In this document: one piece after another, positions 1 through 6,944 of the stretch
How positions within the stretch are numbered: position 1 is the first letter of the stretch
Layout of the letters: every line of letters starts with the position of its first letter
From: DATKMG01 sp035541995
GTDB lineage: Bacteria > Acidobacteriota > Terriglobia > Versatilivoradales > Versatilivoraceae
NCBI GenBank assembly: GCA_035541995.1
Contig: DATKMG010000074.1
Coordinates: forward strand, 1 to 8,986
Reading direction: 5' to 3'
Length of the DNA stretch: 8,986 nt
Translations under genes and position numbers: made by a program
The notes under the pieces: generated by a model
Database searches by the model: none
What the model saw: only the letters and a program-made list of their open reading frames with translations
Told to the model about the DNA's origin: nothing

Positions 1-248
1 GGTTCATTGACTTTACGGCCAACTCTGGGCTTTTCGGACTGACGACCTCGGGTTCGAAGATTATGGCGGCAGGGAGCCGGGACTGCCGAGCCCCAGCTTG
101 GCAAGGGCTGACGAGGGCGTCGGCGATCCCAGGCGGATCCCGGGAACTCGGGACCACAGTACCCCCTCTCTGGTCATGAGCTGAAATTCTATCGCCCTTT
201 TCAGGGCTGTTAGAGAAAGTACTGGCATTTCGCAAGAGGAGGCATCTC
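1..248. other. Gene-free leader with ribosome binding site for the PLP enzyme gene
   Basis: I see no convincing gene here. Plus-strand frame 3 is open from position 3 to a TGA at 177-179, but its translation has no recognisable motif and no start in the window, so a C-terminal tail of an upstream gene cannot be confirmed. The useful element is a strong Shine-Dalgarno sequence, AGAGGAGG at 235-242, six bases before the ATG at 249. It fixes the start of the downstream gene. A short GCCC/GGGC hairpin near 193-206 lacks a T-tract and is not called a terminator. I could not identify a sigma-70 promoter with confidence. Confidence 0.5.
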
Positions 249-1535
249 ATGAAATCATTTCTCCCCCATCGACGTACGTTTATGAAATGGGTGGCTGCAG
301 CTCCCGTATTTGGAGCCATCGCTGCCCGGGGATTGGCCCAGGGAGTCTCTTCGGCTGTCGGAAAGACTTCAAGTATCGATGTGTACCGCAGGATCGGAGT
401 TCGCCCCTTCATCAATGCCCGCGGGACCTGGACCTATCTGAGCGGCTCTCTTGAGTTGCCCGAGGTTCGTAAAGCTATGGATGGTGCCTCACAGCACTTC
501 GTGGATATCTTCGAGTTGCAGAGAGCGGTGGGGAAACGGTTGGCCGAGATCTCGGGGGCTGAATCCGGCATGGCGACTTCGGGGGCGGCAGGGGCAATGG
601 CCGCAGCTACGGCTGCCTGTATTGCTGGTGCTGACCCGGTGAAGATTTGGCAGTTGCCTGACACGACGGGACTGAAGAACGAAGTGGTGATGCTGGGCGG
701 CCGGATCGCATTCGATAGCGCCATCCGTCTGGCCGGCGGCAAGCTGGTTTTGGCTCATTCGCTTGAAGAACTGCAAACTGCTCTCACGGAAAGAACAGCG
801 ATGATCTATACCACCTGGCTGGGAGAAAGACTGGAAAAGGCCATTGCTGTGGCGAAAAAGGCCGCGGTTCCATTGCTGCTGGACGACGCTGCCGGAATCC
901 CGCCTTTTGAGAACCTATCCCGATACGCCAAAATGGGTATCGACCTCTATTGTTTCAGTGGAGGTAAAGGCTTGCGAGGTCCGCAATGCTCCGGGTTGCT
1001 GCTGGGCCGCAAAGATTTGATCGAAGCAGCGTTGGCCAACTGTAATCCGTGGGAAGGGGCCGTGTGCCGCGCCATGAAGGTAGGCAAAGAAGAGATCATT
1101 GGTGTGCTGGCAGCTGTTGAAGCATGGTCCCACATGGACCTCGCTCAGCTGAACCAGGAATGGAAGAGAAGGGTCGACAGGATCGTCAAGCTTGTCGAGA
1201 CGGTTCCCGGTGTGACCACCAAGATCGAGATTCCTGCCGAGGGGAACCGTTATCCGACCCTGACTGTCAACTGGGACGAGGACAAGTTTGGATTGACCGT
1301 GGCACAATGCGATCAACAACTTCGTGCGGGGGAACCTCGCATTGAGGTGTTGACCTCGAGCAATCCCAGCATGGTATCTGGGGTACACGAGGGAGCACCA
1401 AAAGAGAGCAAGTCAAGAGAGACTCCCAACCGACTACAGATCGTTTCTATGACACTTCAGGACGGGGAAGAGCTGATTGTCGGCCAAAAGCTGCGTGAGA
1501 TCTTGCGCAACGCCAGCAAGAAGGCTGCGGCGTAG
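249..1535 (+). CDS. Tat-exported SelA-like PLP-dependent enzyme (aminotransferase fold type I, ammonia-lyase/eliminase type)
   Basis: This 428-residue protein resembles the SelA/DgaE branch of fold-type I PLP enzymes. Its N-terminus carries a twin-arginine signal: HRRTFMK at residues 7-13, then a hydrophobic stretch and a probable cleavage site after GLA at 28-30. The mature part opens with the family's conserved INARGTWT-like segment (55-62). The TSGAAGA loop (110-116) probably binds the PLP phosphate. LLLDDAAG (209-216) supplies the aspartate expected to contact the pyridine nitrogen. FSGGKGLRGPQ (236-246) contains Lys240, the likely Schiff-base lysine. A compact C-terminal domain follows. 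The length is normal for the family plus a signal. True selenocysteine synthase is unlikely, because that enzyme acts on tRNA in the cytoplasm. Enzymes of this branch include ammonia-lyases acting on amino acids or amino sugars, but the substrate here is unknown. Tat export fits a cofactor-loaded enzyme folded before transport. The RidA-domain gene follows 217 bp downstream on the same strand and may detoxify its enamine product. The start is supported by a strong SD six bases upstream. Confidence 0.88.
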   Translation: MKSFLPHRRTFMKWVAAAPVFGAIAARGLAQGVSSAVGKTSSIDVYRRIGVRPFINARGTWTYLSGSLELPEVRKAMDGASQHFVDIFELQRAVGKRLAEISGAESGMATSGAAGAMAAATAACIAGADPVKIWQLPDTTGLKNEVVMLGGRIAFDSAIRLAGGKLVLAHSLEELQTALTERTAMIYTTWLGERLEKAIAVAKKAAVPLLLDDAAGIPPFENLSRYAKMGIDLYCFSGGKGLRGPQCSGLLLGRKDLIEAALANCNPWEGAVCRAMKVGKEEIIGVLAAVEAWSHMDLAQLNQEWKRRVDRIVKLVETVPGVTTKIEIPAEGNRYPTLTVNWDEDKFGLTVAQCDQQLRAGEPRIEVLTSSNPSMVSGVHEGAPKESKSRETPNRLQIVSMTLQDGEELIVGQKLREILRNASKKAAA

Positions 1536-1752
1536 TCTTGTCCCGTTTCAATGGTGCGCCTGATAGACCAGGAAAAGCTTTGACCGGGTAAGATCCGGAA
1601 GCGCGAAAAGAAATTCCATGCAATCGGTTGGTTATGGTGGCGGCCCAGGTAGGAGCCGGCTGTCAGTAGAAATATGGACCCAGGCATAATCCTGCAGCCT
1701 CAGCCGGGTGGCCTAACCAGGTTCCAGGACTGAACGATAGGGGGTACAAAGA

Positions 1753-3006
1753 ATGACACGAACCTCGGTCTTTGTGATGCTTTTGCTGCTTCACTTGAAC
1801 CTCTATGCTCAGATTCGCGCGGTCGTCCCTTCGTCGGGGCCGGCTCCAATCGGTCCCTATACTCCAGGCATTGCGGTCGGAGATTACGTCTATGTTTCCG
1901 GGCAAGGGGCGCGTCTCCCCAATGGGACCCTACCCTCGACGTTTGCAGATCAAACAAGACAGGCTCTGGAAAACGTCAAAGCTGTGGTGGAAGCGGCTGG
2001 GCTGAGCATGGAGAACGTTGTTTATACCCATGTTTACCTGGAGGATATCGGGAAGTATGCTGAAATGAACCGCGTGTATGCACAGTACTTTCTGAAAGCT
2101 CCGCCCGCCCGGGCGACGCTGGGTATCGCCAAGTTGCCAGGGACTCCTGTCGAAATCAATGCGGTAGCTGTTCGAAATCTGGCCGACAAAAAAGTCATCA
2201 CAGTGCCTGACTTCCCCTCTGGCGAGCCTGCGTCTGCCGGTATTCTCACTCATGATCGATTGTTTGTCTCAGGGATGCGCGGACGAGATCTCCGCACTGG
2301 AAAGATCCCCGCAGATCCAGGCGAACAAGTGGACATGGCACTAGACGGCATGAAGGCCGTGGTCGAAGCTGGGGGTTTGAAAATAGCTCACATGGTGTTC
2401 GTCAACCCCTATCTCACAAAACAAATACCCATGACCGTCATGAATGAACGCTATGCGAAGCGGTTCGAGTTCGGAAACACGCCGGCTCGGGCCACAATTC
2501 AAGTTTCAAGTTTGCCTGAAGATGCCCAGATTGAATTCACGGGCGTCGCCGTTCGAGACCTCAGCCAGCGTCGGGCCATACGGCCAAAGAACATGGCTCC
2601 CAGTCCGACTGCCAGCCCTTGCGTGTTTGCCGGAGACACACTCTATTGCTCGGCCAAGAGCGGTTTCATTCCGGGGCCTAACGGCGGAATCTTTGCCTCC
2701 GCCGTCGAGCATCAGCTTCGTCAGACCATGCGAAACCTGCTCGATAACCTGGAGGAAGCAGATATGAATTTCAGCCAAGTCGTCGCAACTAATGTCTACC
2801 TCGATGATCTGGCTGATTTTCAAACAATGAACCAAATCTACTCCAAATATTTCAAGGGGCCGCCGCCCGCTAGAACAACGATTCAGCAAATTGAGTCAAC
2901 TGAACGAAAACCCGATGAACAAGGCCACTATCCTACCTTGGAGCAGATCTCTTTCATTGCCATCAAATCATCCGATTCACGGGGGATAAAGGACAGTAGC
3001 CAGTGA
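1753..3006 (+). CDS. Secreted protein with three tandem RidA (YjgF/UK114) domains
   Basis: This 417-residue protein starts with a Sec-type signal (residues 1-19, cleavage probably after LYA). Three successive RidA-like domains follow, at about 24-142, 150-270 and 280-405. RidA proteins hydrolyse reactive enamine/imine intermediates, such as 2-aminoacrylate from PLP enzymes, and work as trimers with active sites between subunits. Each repeat keeps the arginine motif: PPARAT (Arg120), TPARAT (Arg246) and PPARTT (Arg374). Domain 1 also keeps the GPY tyrosine (Tyr36) and the glutamate of VEINAVAV (Glu134), so it looks catalytically complete. Domain 2 keeps the glutamate (Glu261) but lacks GPY. 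Domain 3 lacks GPY, has Gln398 where the glutamate would align, and has an insertion (about 381-395). Ordinary RidA proteins are about 130 residues with one domain, so this is a triplicated, diverged version. A GGGGG-containing SD (about 1740-1744) lies eight bases before the ATG. The gene sits 217 bp after the exported PLP enzyme, which suggests a functional pair. Confidence 0.9.
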   Translation: MTRTSVFVMLLLLHLNLYAQIRAVVPSSGPAPIGPYTPGIAVGDYVYVSGQGARLPNGTLPSTFADQTRQALENVKAVVEAAGLSMENVVYTHVYLEDIGKYAEMNRVYAQYFLKAPPARATLGIAKLPGTPVEINAVAVRNLADKKVITVPDFPSGEPASAGILTHDRLFVSGMRGRDLRTGKIPADPGEQVDMALDGMKAVVEAGGLKIAHMVFVNPYLTKQIPMTVMNERYAKRFEFGNTPARATIQVSSLPEDAQIEFTGVAVRDLSQRRAIRPKNMAPSPTASPCVFAGDTLYCSAKSGFIPGPNGGIFASAVEHQLRQTMRNLLDNLEEADMNFSQVVATNVYLDDLADFQTMNQIYSKYFKGPPPARTTIQQIESTERKPDEQGHYPTLEQISFIAIKSSDSRGIKDSSQ

Positions 3007-3159
3007 AAAGCATCGAATCGTGGGTGCTGTGCGCCCGGGATGAAGTTCGGAGGCTGGCGCGAGCACGTCCTCGAGCTAACGCTGGACGGGGGCTCTTTAG
3101 GTGAAGCAGCAGATTTGCGCTCGACACTGCCGCTCCAACTGCATTGGTAGGCCTGGCAG

Positions 3160-3172
3160 GTGATCTGATCAC
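3160..3172. promoter_or_regulatory. 13-bp perfect palindrome upstream of the SRPBCC-like gene
   Basis: GTGATC and GATCAC flank a single central T, forming a perfect dyad 88 bp before the start codon at 3261. It lies in a 254-bp intergenic gap and could be a regulator binding site. It does not match the CRP or FNR consensus spacing. The assignment rests on symmetry and position only, and chance occurrence is possible. Confidence 0.25.
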
Positions 3173-3260
3173 TTCAATCTTCTGTCGAGATTCGCGAAAG
3201 AAGTCAGACTAAGGAACTTCCCACAAGCTGCGTAAAGAATCGGGCGGGTCAGCAATCAAA

Positions 3261-4061
3261 ATGAAAAAGACCTTGTTCTTCCTGCTCATGGGGTTTGTCT
3301 TGCCTGCTTACTCCCAGACAACGAAGTTGAGCCCTGAGGCGTTAAAGGGTTTCAATGAATACGTCCGGATGACAGAGGAATCCTTGAGCAAACGGTGGGC
3401 CGGGCAAAAAAAGTTTTTGAGGGTCTACGATAATCCCCGCGACCTGGAGCAAGTTCGAAAAGGGGAAGTTGTGGTTGAGCAACTGACCAGCAACAAGAGT
3501 GTCCATATTAAAGGGGGGATTGTTCACGACTGGGTCGGCGCCATGTTCATTCCAGAAATTCACGTGAAGACGGTGCTTGGCATCTTGCAGGATTTTAACC
3601 GTCACAAGGAGATCTATCCCGAGGTCATCGATTCCAGGCTGACAAAGCAGGAAGGCAACACGTTTTGGTTCTATCTGAAGCTGAAGAAAAAGAAGATTTT
3701 GACGGTGGTCCTCAATACAAAACATGAGGCTCGCTACTATCAGGCGGGTACGAACCGCTGGTACTGTCGCTCTTACAGCTTGAAGATTGCCGAGGTCAGT
3801 GACGCCGGGAGTCCAGAAGAGCACGAGCGGCCTGTCGGAGAGGACCATGGCTTTCTGTGGCGTCTCTATGCATACTGGCATTTGGACGAGGTAAAGGAAG
3901 GAGTCTTCGTCGAATGCCGTACCCTTTCGCTGAGTCGAGACGTTCCTTATGGTCTGGGATGGTTAATTCACCCCATCATTAATGAACTGCCTGGCGAATC
4001 ATTGAAGGAGACGCTAGAATCCACCCGCAAGGCGGCCCTTGAATCACTTATGACAAAATAA
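3261..4061 (+). CDS. Secreted SRPBCC/START-like domain protein
   Basis: The protein has 266 residues, with a clear Sec signal peptide: MKK, a hydrophobic core, and probable cleavage after AYS at residue 18. The mature region resembles SRPBCC (START/polyketide-cyclase-like) proteins, a helix-grip fold that holds hydrophobic ligands. Supporting features are the segment around IPEIHVKTVLGILQDFNRHK (97-116), alternating beta-strand patterns between about 133 and 225, and a long amphipathic C-terminal helix after GLGWLIHPIINELP (231-244) ending with TLESTRKAALESL. This order of central strands then a final helix is typical of the fold. A lysine-rich turn (KLKKKKI, 140-146) stands out. No catalytic residues can be assigned, and the ligand is unknown. 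The upstream SD is weak (GGGCGGG about 13 bases before ATG), but the signal peptide supports this start. The gene lies 254 bp after the RidA gene, so shared transcription is possible but not shown. Confidence 0.7.
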   Translation: MKKTLFFLLMGFVLPAYSQTTKLSPEALKGFNEYVRMTEESLSKRWAGQKKFLRVYDNPRDLEQVRKGEVVVEQLTSNKSVHIKGGIVHDWVGAMFIPEIHVKTVLGILQDFNRHKEIYPEVIDSRLTKQEGNTFWFYLKLKKKKILTVVLNTKHEARYYQAGTNRWYCRSYSLKIAEVSDAGSPEEHERPVGEDHGFLWRLYAYWHLDEVKEGVFVECRTLSLSRDVPYGLGWLIHPIINELPGESLKETLESTRKAALESLMTK

Positions 4062-4285
4062 CCCTTTCGGGCTGACTGAAAATCCAAACTGGCCCAGGTC
4101 GATGCTATCCCAGACCTGCATCTCTCACCACAGGGGCACCAAGACAACAAGTCAAACCCGATGTTGCGGATTCATCAAGGCACACCGGCATTTCCACTCT
4201 TATCACTCTTTTTCAGATTGGTCGAACAACCCAAGTGAAGACCTGCTGCATTTCCGGGCAGGCGAGGATCTTGGGCTTATTCTTT

Positions 4286-4305
4286 GTGCCTTGGTGCCTT
4301 GGTGG
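4286..4305. repeat. Short tandem 8-mer repeat (GTGCCTTG) in convergent intergenic region
   Basis: GTGCCTTG occurs twice head to tail and is followed by a partial third copy, GTGG. The repeat sits in the 257-bp gap between the convergent SRPBCC-like and symporter genes, just beyond the symporter stop codon. A 9-bp direct repeat, TTTCCGGGC, brackets the segment (4251-4259 and 4311-4319). From memory, CACCAAGGCACCAAG-type strings recur between genes in several environmental phyla. I cannot verify that here. The rest of the gap (4062-4285) shows no gene or clear terminator. Confidence 0.5.
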
Positions 4306-4318
4306 TGAGATTTCCGGG

Positions 4319-6127
4319 CTAACCCTTTGGGCTGGTCCAGAGGCGGTTAATCACACGCAAGAGTATCAGACCGGACACGATGAATACAGCCAGGAGCAAG
4401 CCTGCATAATTCAAACGGCCGTAAAGGAAGTTACCGACTGTAAAAAGGGCTGACCAGATCACCGTGCAACCGGTCACCCATCCCAACAGCGCCATAGGAA
4501 TGTTCTCGCGGGTTGTTCCCAGTTCTTCCGCAGGAATGCCCGCTTCCTTGCGAATGCGCGTCCAGCCGGGCCCAAAGGGGCGGACCTTCTTGTAGAACTC
4601 CACCAGGACCTTGCGGTCCGTCTGCGGCCCCAGATAAGCGGTCAAGACCCAGCAAATCGTGGTGAAGCCAATAGTAATTAAAAGGGCGATGTGAGTGCTA
4701 ATGGAAATGCCATATTTGTTGAGGATGAGCAGGGCCACGGAAACGGCAAATGAGCTGACCATCGCCACGACCTCACACCAGGCGTTCACTCTCCACCAGA
4801 ACCAGCGAATCAAGTACAACAGCCCCGTGCCGGCACCAACCTGAAGGATGACATGAAAGGCGCCCAAAGCAGAGTCCAGGAAAAAGACCAGGCTGGATGA
4901 GCAGAAGAACAGGATGACGGTGGCAATGCGGCCTGCCATCACATACTGCTTCTCGGTTGCGTCTTTTCGAATGAAGCGCCGATAGAAATCATGCACCAGA
5001 TAAGAGGCGCCCCAGTTCAGATGGGTCAGGATGGTTGATGAGTTGGCGGCAATGAGCCCTCCGACCATCAACCCGATAAACCCCATGGGCAGGAACTTCA
5101 GCATGGCGGGGAAAGCAATGTCGTGTCCCAGCAACCTTGGATCGAGGTTCGGAAAAGCCTTTTGAATATCGGACAGTTCGGGATAAACCAGAATCGAGCA
5201 CAGTCCCGTAATGATCCAGGGCCACGGACGCAGAACGTAATGAGCAATATTGAAGAACAGCACGGCTCCCAGAGAATCTTTCTCCGACTTTGAGGCCAGC
5301 ATTCGCTGGGCGATATAACTGCCGCCCCCCGGTTCTGCTCCCGGATACCACACGGCCCACCATTGGACGGCAACGGGCATGATGAAGACAGCCAGCGCCA
5401 TGTCCCAATTGTTGGTGAAATCCGGCAGGATATCGAGGTAATGGAGTCCACCCGGTCCCTTGAGCGCCGAGAGTTTCTCGACCATTCCGGAGAGGCCGCC
5501 CACCTGGGGCAACTGGAGTGAAAAATAAGCAGCGGCAATGACTGCAGTCATCTTGATGAAGAACTGGACCATGTCGATGACAAGCACACCCCATAAACCG
5601 GAATGGGTAGCGAATACGACGTTCAAGAGACCGACAAACAGGAGCGTCTGCCAGCGTTCAAAGCCGAAAAGGATGCCGGCGATTTTGCAGGCTGCCAGGT
5701 TGACCGTGGCCATGATCATGCAATTAAAGAAAAAGCCCAGGTAAACCGCACGGAATCCCCGCACCACGCTGGCGGCTGCGCCGGAGTAACGAAGTTCGTA
5801 GAACTCCAGGTCCGTCATGACTCCCGACCGCCGCCATAACCGGGCGTAGAAGAAGACTGTCGCCACACCGGTCAGTGTAAACGCCCACCAGACCCAGTTC
5901 CCTGCCACTCCGGTGCGCCTCACGATGTCAGTTACGAGATTAGGCGTGTCGCTGCTGAAGGTGGTGGCCACCATTGATAGGCCAGCCAGCCACCAGGGCA
6001 CGGACCGTCCGGAGACGAAGAATTCTGAGGTGTTCTTGCCGGCCCGTTTGCCAAAAAAGAGCGCCGGGACAAAACAAATAAGAAGGGAAAAGACGACAAT
6101 AACCCAATCAATCAGATGAAGGTGCAT
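4319..6127 (-). CDS. Sodium:solute symporter, SSS family
   Basis: This 602-residue, highly hydrophobic protein has about 13-15 predicted membrane segments, fitting the solute:sodium symporter (SSS, LeuT-fold) family. The N-terminus has the typical first helix followed by FFGKRAGKNTSEFFVSGRSV (24-43), then GLSMVATTFSSDTP (49-62), the unwound first core helix near the substrate/Na+ site. A later core segment, IAANSSTILTHLNWGASYLV (359-378), contains the Ser363/Ser364 pair and Thr365 where SSS proteins place the Na2 sodium site, followed by the usual HDFYRRF loop. A second family-like block is WYPGAEPGGGSYIAQRMLAS (260-279). Substrate cannot be predicted; SSS members move sugars, amino acids, carboxylates and nucleosides. 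The C-terminus has a cytoplasmic loop (about 500-545) and two further membrane segments. The start is supported by an SD (GAGAGGA, plus-strand 6136-6142) eight bases upstream. It is convergent to the exported PLP/RidA genes, so any link to them is by neighbourhood only. Confidence 0.93.
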   Translation of the reverse strand: MHLHLIDWVIVVFSLLICFVPALFFGKRAGKNTSEFFVSGRSVPWWLAGLSMVATTFSSDTPNLVTDIVRRTGVAGNWVWWAFTLTGVATVFFYARLWRRSGVMTDLEFYELRYSGAAASVVRGFRAVYLGFFFNCMIMATVNLAACKIAGILFGFERWQTLLFVGLLNVVFATHSGLWGVLVIDMVQFFIKMTAVIAAAYFSLQLPQVGGLSGMVEKLSALKGPGGLHYLDILPDFTNNWDMALAVFIMPVAVQWWAVWYPGAEPGGGSYIAQRMLASKSEKDSLGAVLFFNIAHYVLRPWPWIITGLCSILVYPELSDIQKAFPNLDPRLLGHDIAFPAMLKFLPMGFIGLMVGGLIAANSSTILTHLNWGASYLVHDFYRRFIRKDATEKQYVMAGRIATVILFFCSSSLVFFLDSALGAFHVILQVGAGTGLLYLIRWFWWRVNAWCEVVAMVSSFAVSVALLILNKYGISISTHIALLITIGFTTICWVLTAYLGPQTDRKVLVEFYKKVRPFGPGWTRIRKEAGIPAEELGTTRENIPMALLGWVTGCTVIWSALFTVGNFLYGRLNYAGLLLAVFIVSGLILLRVINRLWTSPKG

Positions 6128-6236
6128 GTTTTAAGTCCTCTCGGCGCGCGGAACGGAGGTTTGATATCGCGAGGAAACCGAATTCCGGCACGCAACTGTC
6201 CTCTGCGCCGGGCCGGTTTCCCACGGTGCGGCTTGA

Positions 6237-6266
6237 ATCAGATCATTGTTCCAGAAGGGTTGTCAA
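6237..6266 (-). promoter_or_regulatory. Predicted sigma-70-like promoter for the symporter gene
   Basis: On the minus strand a perfect TTGACA (plus-strand 6261-6266) is followed after 18 bp by TCTGAT (6237-6242), which matches four of six positions of the -10 consensus. A TG one base before it gives an extended -10 (TGATCTGAT). Transcription would start near 6230, leaving a leader of about 100 bases before the ATG at 6127. It is a pattern match only. Confidence 0.5.
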
Positions 6267-6416
6267 GACCGCTAACGGTGCTGCACTTTGATGATCACAT
6301 GAATTGAACAATGCCTCTTCACTAGAGTCATTGACGAAAAGGAATTGTAGGATCTCCTCTGCCTTCATCCTTCTCATCCTGCCCGCATAGGAATAATAGC
6401 TGGTGACAGGACGCTA

Positions 6417-6439
6417 GTCACAGATTTGCGGGTCACAGA
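6417..6439. repeat. 8-bp direct repeat GTCACAGA in the divergent region
   Basis: GTCACAGA occurs at 6417-6424 and 6432-6439, with a 15-bp period. It lies between the symporter promoter and the GntR promoter and could be a pair of regulator half-sites. Two copies of an 8-mer in about 430 bp could also be chance. The remaining sequence of the 6128-6554 gap shows no supported gene. Confidence 0.25.
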
Positions 6440-6502
6440 CCTTCCAGGGAAATCCGATCCCCTCCCTTTAGCTAACCAATCAGAAAACCAGCGAAATTGT
6501 TC

Positions 6503-6531
6503 TTGACAATAACAGCTGTATGGAGTATGCA
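6503..6531 (+). promoter_or_regulatory. Promoter of the GntR regulator and membrane-protein pair
   Basis: A perfect -35 TTGACA (6503-6508) is separated by 17 bp from TATGCA (6526-6531), a weak -10 candidate (three of six positions). The weak -10 is embedded in the centre of the dyad described as the operator, so a bound repressor would block polymerase. The transcript would begin near 6538 with a short leader containing GAGGAGG (6543-6549) just before the ATG at 6555. Confidence 0.6.
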
Positions 6532-6543
6532 TACACTGTACAG
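6516..6543. promoter_or_regulatory. 28-bp dyad, probable operator of the GntR (YtrA-type) regulator
   Basis: The outer arms CTGTA (6516-6520) and TACAG (6539-6543) are exactly symmetric about the same centre as the inner perfect palindrome GTATGCATAC (6525-6534). Over 28 bp, 22 positions agree with the reverse complement. The dyad covers the -10 region and the presumed transcription start. YtrA-subfamily regulators are often autoregulatory through dyads of this kind in front of their own operon, so negative autoregulation is the likely reading. Confidence 0.65.
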
Positions 6544-6554
6544 AGGAGGTTGTA

Positions 6555-6944
6555 ATGTTTCTAGCTATCGACGCTAATGACAGACGCCCGCTATACCAAC
6601 AGATCGTCGACGGTGTTAAAGCCCTGATCGCTCGAGGCAAACTTCACGAAGGTATGACTCTTCCCTCTGTCCGGCAGGTCGCCGGTGACCTCGGGGTCAA
6701 CTTGAATACGATTGCCGTTGCCTATCGTCAGCTGCAAGACGAGGGCCTCCTTGCCGTGCGTCATGGGATCGGCGTAGTTGTCTCGTCCCGGCGTGCGCGC
6801 AAAGTCGAGGAGGACGAACTTCTTAAACCCCTGTGCGCCGCCTTGACCAACTTGATTCTGGCGGGGCTTAGTGAGCGTGAAATAACTAAAATCGTTCGGC
6901 AAGAACTCAAGGTGCTTAATAAAAAGGAGGTTCCCCATGACTGA
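6555..6944 (+). CDS. GntR-family transcriptional regulator, YtrA subfamily
   Basis: The 129-residue protein has an N-terminal GntR winged helix-turn-helix at about residues 8-78. Visible signature parts are PLYQQIVDGVKALIARGKL (12-30), LPSVRQVAGDLGVNLNTIAVAYRQL (36-60, the helix-turn-helix) and EGLLAVRHGIGVVVS (63-77, the wing). The remaining tail of about 50 residues is short and helical (LTNLILAGLSEREITKIVRQEL). It has no room for the FadR, HutC or MocR effector domains, which places it in the YtrA group, whose members usually regulate adjacent membrane-protein or ABC transporter genes. The SD GAGGAGG (6543-6549) sits five bases before the ATG. A 28-bp dyad over the promoter is the probable binding site. 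The gene's last eight bases overlap the start of the membrane-protein gene, so the two are almost certainly co-transcribed and translationally coupled. Confidence 0.92.
   Translation: MFLAIDANDRRPLYQQIVDGVKALIARGKLHEGMTLPSVRQVAGDLGVNLNTIAVAYRQLQDEGLLAVRHGIGVVVSSRRARKVEEDELLKPLCAALTNLILAGLSEREITKIVRQELKVLNKKEVPHD

Noticed and set aside
915..1388. 157-codon minus-strand frame inside the PLP enzyme gene
   Set aside because: It is antisense to a well-supported, motif-rich coding sequence and has no recognisable domain.
249..1535. Selenocysteine synthase (SelA) as the function of the PLP enzyme
   Set aside because: A Tat signal sends the protein out of the cytoplasm, and no selenocysteine genes or tRNA lie nearby; only the fold is shared.
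3003..3104. Small GTG-started frame of 33 codons overlapping the stop of the RidA gene
   Set aside because: It is arginine-rich with no motif and no own SD; the overlap with the RidA stop is most likely incidental.
4062..4071. CCC-TTTC-GGG hairpin right after the SRPBCC-like gene as a terminator
   Set aside because: Only three base pairs in the stem and no T-tract.
4102..4308. 68-codon plus-strand frame in the convergent gap
   Set aside because: Composition is unlike the neighbouring proteins, there is no SD, and it contains the tandem 8-mer repeat.
4989..5594. Long minus-strand frame within the symporter gene in another frame
   Set aside because: The symporter frame has clear SSS motifs and membrane segments throughout; this frame reads as a shifted shadow.
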